From the NCBI GenBank assembly GCA_000512085.1, contig ASPP01000842.1, forward strand, positions 1-20,274: a DNA stretch of 20,274 nt. The letters are read 5' to 3'. Positions 7,833-18,700 of the stretch are shown here, one piece after another. The notes beneath the pieces are model-generated. The model saw nothing but the letters and a program-made list of their open reading frames with translations, was not told where the DNA came from and made no database searches. The DNA is from Reticulomyxa filosa (lineage: Eukaryota > Foraminifera > Reticulomyxidae). Each line of letters starts with the position of its first letter. Within the stretch, counting starts at the first letter, position 1. Position numbers and translations under genes: made by a program.

Positions 7833-9893
7833 ATGACAGAAAAAAACACAGATTCTCTCGAACCACCAACAAAGCGGCAAAAGCTAGCACAAGAGAGATG
7901 CACAGTGATTAATTTGGAAGATTCACAGTTAACTTTAACGGAGAAAGAAAAGCCAAGTCAAGACAGTGCAACGACGCTGCAAGTGGAGAGCAAGGCAACA
8001 ACACAAAGCGAATGCTCTGTAGAAATGAATGAAAAGCAGGCACCAGAGCAAACAGCAACAGCAACAGCAACAGCGATAACGACAGTAATAAGCGAAGTGA
8101 CGACAGAGACAGTAAAAGAGGAAAAGATAGAGTGGAGAGATTGGAAAATAGTCCAAAGAGCAACTCATGCATTTAGTAATAAAGTGTCACGTCGAAAGCG
8201 CGTATCAACAGATGGTGGAAACTTTTTAAAAAGTATCTCATGGTCACCAGATGGAGTCTATCTGTTATCGAATTCCAATGATCGAATCATTCGCTTGTAC
8301 ACACCGTTTAGTCAAATCGAAACAACGAAAAAGAAGGAGAAGGAGAAAGAAGACGAAGAAGAAAAAAAGAACAAGGAGAAGCTCAAGAAAAAGAAAAAGA
8401 GCAAGAACAAGAAATAACAGAACAAGGGGGATTGAAAGAGTACATACAATTTGCACATCCGGAGCCAGTCTATGATGTCGCATGGTATCCAAATATGAAG
8501 TCACATACGTACCCTTGGACAAGTTTGTTTATCACTACCTCTCGCGACTCACCCATTGTCATGCACAACACTTGGGACAATCAAAAATGTCGTGCCATTT
8601 ACAAGTTGGTGTGTGTTTGTCGTCATATAAATAAATACATATATGTACATATAATATTTATGTGTATATGTAAGGAATTGTGTTAATAACTCTTTCTTTT
8701 TTAACTAAAAAAAAAAAAAAAGATACGTATTTGCAGATGCAGTCGAAACTGCCTATAGTGTGGCATTTGATCGAAATTGTGAGTATTTATACGGTGGATA
8801 TGAAAGAAAAATTGGTCAATTTAATTTGATGAGACCGAGCGATGAGCCAACATTGTTGACCACAGTCAATCCAAATCAGAGCGGAATAAAAGGTAGAGTG
8901 ACCTCTTTAGAATTTGCACCTATCTATTTTCAACCCAATTTTTTTGCTGCTGCAAGTTATGATGGAACGACTTTACTAATGGATCGTCGATGTCAATATC
9001 CAATTGCTTCCCTCAAAGTTTTTTTTTCTACTTCTTTTTATTTGCTTTTGATCATATGTTTTTTTTTTTTGGTCTGAATATTGAAATGTGTTCGTGGCCA
9101 GCATCATCCCTCAGGAGTAACATGTTTAAAATTTACACCTTGTGGACGATATTTACTTACTGGAGCTCGCCGTGGTGATCATATATTGGCGTGGGATTTA
9201 CGTAAGTGCTATCGAATGTTGTTAAAATCACAAATACAAAATGCATCTGAGTCATTAACAACTGCACAATGTGATGAAATTATTGATCACAGTGTGTGGA
9301 ATACGTACAATAGTTTTTGTCAAACAAATGAACAACCAGTTCAACAAACTATGTATACTATTAGCCCATTTCACAATGATGGGAATACCTGCTCATTGAG
9401 ACACTACACTTCAAACCGAACCAGCCGTCGAAATTCTTCCAAAAATAAGGCCAGCGATTTAAAATGTATGTTTGAAAGACATATTCAAAATAATCAAAAA
9501 ATCATATTTGACTTGGATCACACTGGCCAATGGCTGATATCTGGCGGACATAATCATGCTTTGCATGTTTTCGATTGTTTTGAACGACTCTCTGGTCCTA
9601 CAATTGAGTCTGATCTTGTTCAAAAACCTCAATTTGAATTAAAACACGAATGTCGTGCTGTTAGCTCTGGTGTTTTTCATCCGACATTGACCAATGTTAT
9701 TGCCACTACTTGTGGAGAGCGGGTTTACAAACCAAAACAAAATACAAAATTGTCCACAAAAACTGTTTTCTCGAAGACAGATAGCTCGAGTGATAGCGAC
9801 AGTGATGTTGAAAACAAACCTTCACAAAACTCTTTGTTTTCACAAAACGTAAATGGTATATTTATTTGGTCAAATAAGCAACAATCCTATTGA
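7833..9893 (+). CDS. WRAP53: TCAB1/WRAP53-like WD40 protein, 3 exons
   Basis: Exons are 7833-8604, 8723-9017 and 9102-9893, with introns of 118 and 84 bp (donor at 8611 also possible). With one base added at the A7 run 8362-8368 the product is 619 residues, against 548 in human. The family binds CAB-box RNAs and delivers scaRNAs and telomerase RNA to Cajal bodies. Residues 1-98 are charged and low-complexity with an (Ala-Thr)n run from a GCAACA repeat. The propeller begins with GGNFLKSISWSPDG (128-141). Family-specific stretches follow: EPVYDVAWYPNM, TTSRDSPIVMHN, AYSVAFDRNCEYLYGGYERKI, LEFAPIYF, HHPSGVTCLKFTPCGRYLLTGA, KIIFDLDHTGQWLISGG and VFHPTLTNVIATTCGERV. There are two lineage-specific insertions: a Lys/Glu-rich one after the first blade and ~85 polar residues after HILAWDLRKC. 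The C-terminus is short (GIFIWSNKQQSY). The identity comes from ordered motif agreement. Confidence 0.88.
8050..8085 (+). repeat. Short GCAACA-type repeat coding for Ala-Thr
   Basis: An imperfect tandem of CAGCAA/GCAACA units inside the WRAP53 N-terminal region gives alternating Thr and Ala (QTATATATAI). It lies in the disordered, non-propeller part of the protein. Confidence 0.7.
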
Positions 9894-10310
9894 TAGATAC
9901 TCACACCTTCGTACAAATTGTAACTATTCAACGATATTAGTCCTTATCTACCTTGTTTTATTTGTCAAATTATTTTATCATAGTTATAGTGTCAGTTTCA
10001 TTTATTTAGGATGTGGAACATCCCGTCAATGCATTTAAAACGTTTTGTTAAAAAATTTATTGCGCAAATCTTCGCCTGTTGTTAAAGGAAAAATGTTTCA
10101 CGATATTACTGCGTTGCAGTTTTCTGAACATTCTTTTTGCAGTATAATTTGAGAAGTCAAATTAAAAGCATCTAATATAAGTCTCATTTTGTAAGAACTG
10201 ACCCTTATCACAAACCAAATTCAAACAGAACTTTCTACGCATTACTGCCCATTTTTTTTAAACTTTGTGCTAAGGTCCTACATTTGTACAATTTGATTGG
10301 GATGTTACCA
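9894..10310. other. Convergent intergenic region between WRAP53 and VPS13
   Basis: Both neighbouring genes end here (stops at 9891-9893 on plus and 10311-10313 on minus). The region is AT-rich with one compact hairpin, GGATGT-GGA-ACATCC (10009-10023). No gene is seen. It must contain both 3' ends, but no polyadenylation signal stands out. Confidence 0.5.
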
Positions 10311-11424
10311 TTAATCCAAAATGATGGAGTACTTGTCTTTGAACATTTTGGATTTACATCCATAAGACGTTGCGAACTTAACATAAACGTTCTTTTCTTT
10401 TCCGGGCAAAGGATCTTCTTTTTCTTTTTTGAGTAATTTTTCAACAAAGTCTGGTGCTGCATTCTTGTCATGGCGTTTCAGTCTTGATAATCTTCGCGCT
10501 TTGACAAAGCCACGGAGTTTATCGGACACATCCACTAAGTATGGCTTTCAAAAATAGAAAACAATAAGCGACACACAACAAAAAGATTTGTGTAACATTA
10601 GTCTCACAATAACAAAAAAAGATAAGCAAAGCAGCTGAACTCCTGCACCAAATTTAGCAGATAATATGTCTGGATTGAGGTCTTTGACATAGTCCTTAAA
10701 CTGAATAGCTAATCCTTTGGCCTCTTCTTCTGATGCACATTTGATGACATAGTCTTTGCTTGAGTTTAGCTGTAAAAGAAAATTTAAACACATTTTATTT
10801 TTCGAACAAACAACAGCATTACATATATACATGTATGTACATTTAAGACAACACACATTTAAAGTCATAGGTTGCGCAAGTTTCTTAAAAGTTTTGCCAG
10901 TCAACAAATCCGATGCCGAAACGTCACCTTCATAATTATGATATTTTAATATAAGGCTCGAGTCTTTGGTTTCACAATCGAATAACACGCGAGAAGTTTG
11001 CAAGAATTCTTGTCCATGTGTAAACGATTCGTCCGATTTTGAAGGAACATAAAAGAGATATAATACTTTTCGGCGTTGAGGCGCAGGGTCTCCAAGCTTT
11101 ATGTACATTGGCTTTAATGCTTTTAAGTCCAAGACATGTTCTGTTTCGTTCAAATGCTCAGCCACTAATTCTGTGACATTAATGCTAGAAGACAGAGATA
11201 TTGCCTGGCGTGTCAAAGAAAATTGCGCATCGGAGACACCAAAATAAGCTGAAACAATCCTTTCTACGTTTTCCAATGTATCATCTTTCGTGTGCTCGTC
11301 AATGACCGTTTTTTCTTTTTAAATTCAATTCAATGCAATGTGTTTGAAGTTTTACAACAAAACATGTCGACATAAGCATAGATATGCACAGACACGCAAT
11401 ACAAGAAGTCTCAACTGACAATAC
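10311..11424 (-). other. VPS13 C-terminal PH-like segment
   Basis: Exons 17-19, introns included. The reading has alternating beta-type segments and a late helix (EEEAKGLAIQFKDYVKDL), consistent with the PH-like domain ending VPS13 proteins. The last 78 codons are strongly basic (GFVKARRLSRLKRHDKN, then KKEKED) and finish SIILD. The intron 10770-10856 is 87 bp without stops and would add a false Cys-rich insert if read through. The domain call rests on position and pattern, not on a clear signature. Confidence 0.55.
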
Positions 11425-11903
11425 GTGCCACAATTATCCTCAAATTACTTGCCAAAACAGCGAGCTCACCGTTTTGAATAAGCTCTCCGACGATAATCCT
11501 TTCGTGTTCCCTCATGTCCAATAACTCCAAAGTTCCTACGTTTCGGAGTTGCTCATGGTCCAATCCCTTTTCCTCTAAATCCCACAAGATATTTTGTTGG
11601 AGCGAGTGGGTGGTCGAAAACGGTTGCATTGGAACCCCAGGACGTAAGAATCGTGGCAATCGCTTTCGTTGAATCGGCGGTAATTTAGACATGTCAATAA
11701 AGGTTGCAGTGTTGGCAATGCCATTCAATGTATTCGAAGCCAGATCGATCACACCAGTTACCGGCTTGAAAACCAATCCAGTAACTCCTTGAGTAAGTCC
11801 TTTTCCAACGCCCAGCACACCGTCTTTCTTAGCTCCTTCAATTGGTTTCGTAACCACTCCGGTGACACCTTCAAAAATGTCTGTGTGTAAATTGTGTATT
11901 ACC

Positions 11904-11949
<46 letters not shown>

Positions 11950-13605
11950 CATTGATCCAACTGTGTTTGTAGTAAACACACATGCCGAAGCAAACAAAAA
12001 TATCTCAACTTTTGGTCAGAGATGTGACCCCCCTTGCCAAGCCATCACCAATATGCTTTGGCTTTCCTTTGGCTTCTTGCATTCGTCTTTGAGCCTGATA
12101 GTCATCATCCATGGTCAAAACCTCGGTTGCTTTACTCACACTAGTGGTGACTTTGGACGCGGCTCCAAACACGCCTGAAATGGTTTTGGACAACAAGCTA
12201 GAAGTACCTTTGCCAACTCCACGTGTGAAGGCCAAAGGACTGTCGACTAAGCCTTGCGCAGGCTCATAAAAGAAATCTTTGACGCCGGCGCCAATGTTGC
12301 CGATTAATTCCACAGGGTTGCCCAACAAGTTCAGCGACCCGACAAGCTTGAAGCACTCTCGCAATCCCTGTTGTCGGTAGTGCGAAATAATGGGGTCGAT
12401 CAATGTCTCTTTGTCTCCAAAGGCATCTTCAATCAACAACGAGTTGAGTCTCATTGGGACATTTTCAACATTGCCCAACATGGAAATGAGCGTGTTGATC
12501 AGGTTTTTGGCGAGCCACAGCATGGGGTTGACTGCAACCAAACGTGGTCGACTAGTTGGATTTACGGAAAACGATACGTCAATGGCCAGCGGTTGCAAAT
12601 GGAAGATTTTGAAGAAGAACTTTTGAAGTTCGCCAGGATGGTACTCCAAGTATTTTGTTGGGTCACATAAGATCTTATTCTAAACACACACACACACAAC
12701 ACATATATGCATTTTTTTTTTTTTTTTAAGGCAAGTAGTATTTTCTCATTCCCTTCCTGAGGATATTTAAAAATTAAAATAATCTAATGAACCTTGATAT
12801 CTTCTTCATTGTACTCATTCCTAAATGACTTTTCAATAAATTCTTGAGAGAACCTAAATACATCCCAAATCAAGGCCTCATCTAATTGAAATACCATCTT
12901 CTGAACCAATGCACTAAATCCTTGAACGACGGTCAAATTCGATGTATCACTTATGTTGGCGACATTTAGACTCACTTGCAAGAACGGCTTTTTCTTTTCC
13001 GGCAATTGAGGGAATGGTGCCAACAGCGAGCAGAAGCGAGAAGATCGTCGCTGCGTGTCGATTTGGAAATGGTCTATCACAAGTTCTAATGTCGTTTGTT
13101 CCAAGCTTTGATGGATTTTCGTATCGACTTTATTGGCGCTAATGTAGAGGAGTTCTGTCGGATGTCCATCCACAACACTCACGCCAAATGATGGAACGTG
13201 CGCTTGGATGTTAAAATTGCTACGCAAAGAAGGATCTGCTGCCTTGATGTGAACCCACGCATATCGAATGAAATACTTTTGATCCTTAAATGCGTCACTG
13301 GCAGGGTTAAATTGCACTTTTGGTTTTCTTTTCAGTGTCAATGAAATTCCCTATTATTATTATTTTATTATAATTGTTGTTGAAATGGATGTAATAATCT
13401 TTATGGATTTGGAAAAACACATACACTGTCGCCTTCTAGTATTTGCACCTTTCCATCCTTGCTTTCATTTTCTTCATCTTGTTTCAAAAGCAAATATCCA
13501 ATCATTACTTCCTCCTTCTTTGTAGAGGTCCACAATTCCACAGATGCTTTGCCTATTTTTATGTGTTATTGTTTCATTTCACGATCAAAAAAATATTTCT
13601 TTGAT

Positions 13606-13636
<31 letters not shown>

Positions 13637-15762
13637 TTTTTTTTTTTTGCAGGAAAATAGCCACGAAACAAGTCTCTTTTTTATGTTCAACATAAAAATC
13701 TTCATCAACGATCGTGGACTCCCCAAACAAGTCTTCTCCCAAAGCAATTTTTCTCGCTTGCTTATCCACACGTAGAATTACAAAGGCATTGGACAACACA
13801 TCGAATGCGGCGTCATCCTCGCAATCGATATCAAAGATGGCGATTCGGTGTAATTGTTGCCTACGCGGACGCAAAGTGGATTCGTCGATGGAATCATTTT
13901 TCGCAATCTCTTCCAACAATCGCTGTTGAACAGCCTCAAGAACCTGTTTACGAGCTTCGTGAATTCGAATTTGGTAATCATAGTTTTCTGTCTTGGACTT
14001 CGCCACGGCCATTCGAACATGAATGTCACCTTTGTTGCCGGTCAATCTTATTTCACACATGTTTTGAAAATGTGCAATACAACACTCACTCACTTAAAGC
14101 GTATCCAAACAAACAAACAAACAAAAAAAAAAACCAATTTGAATACACTTCTTCAACTTGACCCATCGATCAACCGTGTCTCCATCACTTTTTTTTGCTT
14201 CTTCCAATGAAACAACTGCTTTGCCCAACGAATCATCATGAATAAGACCTTTATCAAACACTTCCAAGGCGACATGATTCACATTTTCAGGCAATACAAA
14301 CCGACAAGAAAAGTTCCAAGCCGGATTGCAAGTATGGTTCTTCACTGGGCTCTGCTTTTTCTGATTGGACACGGCAACGGACACATACGGGTCGCTGTCT
14401 TTACCAAACGGCTTTGCAGAAGCGAGGCCGCGTGCTTCCACAACCTCCAAGTGCAATTGTATCTCATGCTTTTGCTGAACTTCGGCCGTTTTTGTTGTTT
14501 TGGTTTCTTGCAGTTTTTGGATTTGCTGACTCAGATTTTGTAAATCCGATTTGATCAATTGTTTCCGTTTCTCGACTGTTGGCTTGTGTTTTTTCAAGAC
14601 AGACTTCAAATCGAATCCTCTTAATTTCAATTGGCTGATATTCTCAGGCTTTTCAATTTTGAAATCGGAAATCACCAACGCTTGTGTGGGTCCGTGCGCT
14701 TCCACAGCACAATACAATTGCATATCATTTTTCATAAAGCCAATGTTGGGATATTCTTTCTCGACATCACGCATGTCAAATTTGTATTGTTCTTCTTTAG
14801 CTCCGGCAAATTGTACAAGTATTTTTTTGGGCCCTTCAAGATCATGCCATGCAAACGCAACTTCACTCAATGGTTGAACCGTTTCCCAAATATTGCTGCG
14901 CTTTTGACAAAAGCGGAATTCCGTTGTCAACGTGCGATTCACCACACGCAAGGGCGGGAATTCCTTGTCGGCTTTGTTCACGTTGATGTACAACGAGGCA
15001 AATGCGTTCGTGGTTTGAATGTCCAACATATCTGGAATCGGTGAATTCTCACGTAAGATGCGAATGACACTACTGCCAAGATCGCCGATGCGCACAAAGC
15101 CGGACCATTTTTGTTCCACCGTTGGCTTCCTTTTGGCTGCCTTCGCGATCTCAGAACCCGGCACGATACGGAATTGCAATGCCTTACGTTTTGCTGGAGA
15201 AACCCAATGAAAAGCAATCGATTCGTTTGGACGTAATTGAATTGGTTCATGCTCTGTCTCATTGCTTGGAGCCTTTTTTTTTTTTTTTTTTTTTTTTTTG
15301 GTGTACGTTTAATGGAATATCCGTCCAAATCATGTTCAGTTGTTTTGTTTGTTAATTTAAAATATATATATATATAATTGTTCTTTTAACCTGTTTGATT
15401 TCGATGGTTTCTTCAAAGTTGTTGCGAATGAAATGCCTTGGGGCAAATGTGATGCGTTTAATCAAGCCACGGAATATCCCTGTAACTAATGAGATTTCAA
15501 CGCCCACTTCAAACTCGTATGTTTTGACATCGTTTTCACTTTTTTTACCAAACAATTTGTCAACGCGTGTGTAGTTGCCCACTGCATCCGCTGCAAAGGG
15601 GTCCGAAAATTTGGAGTAAGGTGTTTGTACGTAAATTTGCCCACTTGCACGGTTGTTGGGAATTCCAAACATGACAGGTTCTTTCTGGAGTTTCTTGTCA
15701 TTTTGAGAGATGGAGCTCATACCACCTGGTATTGATTTGCCTAAATAGTTAACATCAATTAC

Positions 15763-15795
<33 letters not shown>

Positions 15796-18700
15796 GTTTG
15801 AAACAAACAAAAAAACAACAAAAGCAAATACTCTCCCTTTCTCTCTCTCTCTCTCTCTTTTTCTGATGTACCATCCCACGAAGGAATCAAAGATAATCCG
15901 GTTAAATCATAAATCCAGTATGGTACATAAAACGTTAACAAATGACTTCCTTTGCCCAATTGAGAGCATTCAATGCGAGCATAAAGTTTTTCTTTGGCGA
16001 CTAGATCGACCAACACAAGGTCTTCCACGTATTTTTCATTTGTTTTTCCTTCGTGCATTGCGGCTGCTTTGCTCAAAATTTTGGACCAAGGCTCGGGACC
16101 GTGCCACTCCAAATTTCCAAGTCTCACAGATGCAAACTCGCTTTTTGGCAAAAAGCACATGTCTTGTGACTGGCCGGGGTGAAGCTCTTGTTTCCACGAT
16201 ACTTTTTTTTGAACAGATACTAATTCCAATTTCACTGGAAATAGGTTTTCCACTCGTACCGAGGGCCACACATCATATATAATTCGTTCACGTTCCTCTT
16301 CTTTGTACGTCTGTGTTTGAAAAAGAAAAAAAAAAAATGGAGGGCCTGCCTTATTTATTTATTTATTTTTTTGAAGGAAAAAAAATAAAATGAAGTAGGC
16401 TTTTAACATGGACAACGTAAGAATAGGTTATGCCATTTCCATCAAATTCATACGTTTTGGATACATCCTCTTCGTATGTGCTCAGTGGCGCTTTAACCGA
16501 ATGGACATCTATAACTCCGTTTTCATCGCTGATGATCGGTGCCCAAGTGAAATCTAACTCCCTGTTTCCAAAGAAATATTGCAGAAATAGTTTGCTTCCG
16601 TTTTTTTTTTTTTTTTTTTTCTGTCTCAAATATTCGATATGCATGTATATGTATATGTATATGTACAAATCGACTGATAGACGGAAAAAAGCAAAAACAA
16701 AACTCCATAAATTGTTTAATCGGACACCACATAGATTTTCCACTTGCAACTTCTTCGTAAAGAAATGTAATGGTATGATTTGTATTGTTCACAAACTGAG
16801 CTGGAGATCGAAGAGTGATAACCTTTTGGCCTCCTCGGAATTCAATGCTGATACCAACCATTCTGCTAGCCTTATCGCCTATAGTGTGACAGAGAGAGAG
16901 AGAGAGAGAGACACAAGGACATCCGTTATGTACGCCATCCAATGAACAAAAGAGGTGTTTTGATTTGGTTAACAAAACAAACAACAAACAAACAAACAAA
17001 AAAAGCAATCACTAAACCTGATTGTTGGATCCAATGAAGTTGATCCGAAATTGTATTACAATTTGAAATAAGTATTGGCTCCCAACCATCTCCAAAGTCC
17101 AATTGAACACCAACCTGCCCCGACAAGGTAGCGGAAGGTCCATCGAAGCCTTTGAGCGTGTTTGCAGGAACAGTCATTTCCAAGGTCAGATGTTCAAACT
17201 CCGCTTCTTTGTGATCTCCACGTCTCAGCAGCGACATCTTCACCTCAAATTCCGTCCAATTTTCAATGGCATAAGTGGGAATGGCTAAGAAAGATACTAA
17301 TTGCAAAGCCGTCTCCTGTTTGTCACTTTCCGGTAAAAATGTAGGAGTTTGATTGTTCTTATTTTCTTCGACTGTTTGATATTTCACAAATCACACATGT
17401 TTGTATTTGCTTCATCAACCAACAAAAATATATTCTTCTCTTTCATAATTAAGAAAGGGGAGAGAGCGAGAGAGAGAGAGAGAGAGAAGAAAAAAAACAA
17501 AAACATAACCATGTATCAATTCGATAGATTTCTCCAAAGACTTAATCATCGCATGAGTGAGATTCACATTTAAAAAAGTGAGTGGGCAAAAATTGCAAGG
17601 TGAGGGAATATGGGTAAATAAACAAATTGGTGGAAAATCCCCACGGCTCAATCATGGGTTCCCATTCTACAATGTCGGTGTTGAAATAGTCAGCGGATAA
17701 CTCAAAGCCAATGCGAACGGACATTCGCTGTTGGTAAGAATTGAATATTGTCTTTATGGGTTTGATCAGGGCTCGTGCGACTGGAACAGAAACGGAGGTC
17801 GCGTCGTTGACAACCAATAATTGGACATTGCTCATTTCGATATTGAAGCTGAGTTCACCGAAATTGGTTGAACTGGTGTCACATATGCGTTCCAATCGTT
17901 GTTTCTGTTGCAAGTCTTGCTCCATTTCTCGATCGTTTATTACCGATATTCTTCGCACTGCGTGTTTTTCTTCCACATCTTGTTTTTCTTTTTTTTCTTC
18001 CATGTCTTGTTTTTCTTTTTGCTCAATTTTGGCCTCTTTTTCCTCGCTTCCCAACGAGGGTGGAGTGATGGCCGTCAAACTGTTTTTCACTAAACTAAAA
18101 TCGCTGTATCCAAATCGTAGATTCACCGGAGTGATATGAACAACACCTTGCATTGCTTTATTGCGTTGCAATAACATATTTATTATAATTATTATTATTT
18201 TTTTTATATAAATGACATAAACATATATTACTCATAGATTTTGATAAGAACAAACAATAAAGTGATTACCTGTTGTGTTTGATTCAATTGCACTTTTGTA
18301 TTGGGAAATTGTGGCCTTAACGGAAAAGGGCTCGACTACTTTGGGAACTCCTTCTCTCATTCGAATGGAAATGGACTTTTCTTCGTCGTTGATCACAAGC
18401 ATTGCCTGATAAGCTTGGATCGCTTCGATCGCGGCCTCCACTTTCAACATGGTTTCGGGATGCATTTCCACCGTGCTCTTTATCTCAAATGTCAACAGTA
18501 AGGCCATGGAAGCGAGTCGATTTGGATAGCGGACGATCTGCACCACCGTTCGTCCAATGTTCACAGACATCTTCAAGTTCACAATCGCATCTTTTTGTTT
18601 CTGCGCTGCTTCTGCTATGCCGAGTTCGCTGTTATGGTCCACTTGATCCAGAATGCTCGCTATGTCCTCGGGCTCGTCTTCAATAGAAGGGATGGAGGAA

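Larger units (their letters stand above)
15391..17371 (-). other. VPS13 VAB-like (SHR-BD) region
   Basis: Exons 6-10, continuing into exon 11, give beta-rich repeats typical of the Vps13 adaptor-binding region. Elements include NWTEFEVKMSLL, FVNNTNHTITFLYEEV, VENLFPVKLELV, PYWIYDLTGLSLIPSW, then LRPNESIAFHW and WSGFVRIGDLG. In the known family this region binds PxP-type adaptors, using an Asn in each repeat. Asn is present in FVNNT and VENLF, but the usual I-N-K-T-G-L element reads IYDLTGL, with Asp in place of Asn. Domain edges are approximate. Confidence 0.65.

Noticed and set aside
7909-8172. Leu- or Cys-rich minus-strand ORFs opposite the WRAP53 N-terminus
   Set aside because: They are antisense shadows of a Lys/Glu/Ala/Thr-rich coding region, without any motif.
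10009-10023. Terminator-like hairpin after WRAP53
   Set aside because: A 6-bp stem in a eukaryotic intergenic region is not evidence of a terminator; it is noted only as a spacer feature.
11150-11314. Separate gene starting with VERIVSAYFGV
   Set aside because: There is no ATG, and a phase-matched acceptor at 11315-11316 joins it to the preceding VPS13 exon through VAQKTVID.
11894-11983. Minus-strand poly-Leu signal-like segment
   Set aside because: It is a translation of the (AAT)n microsatellite inside an intron, not a signal peptide.
13714-14210. Plus-strand ORFs opposite VPS13 exons 11-12
   Set aside because: The minus-strand frame carries the conserved protein; the plus frames show no domain and cross splice sites.
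16640-16680. His/Ile repeat (HIHIHIHA) in a minus-strand ORF
   Set aside because: It translates an intronic TATATG-type tandem; the exon ends at 16704.
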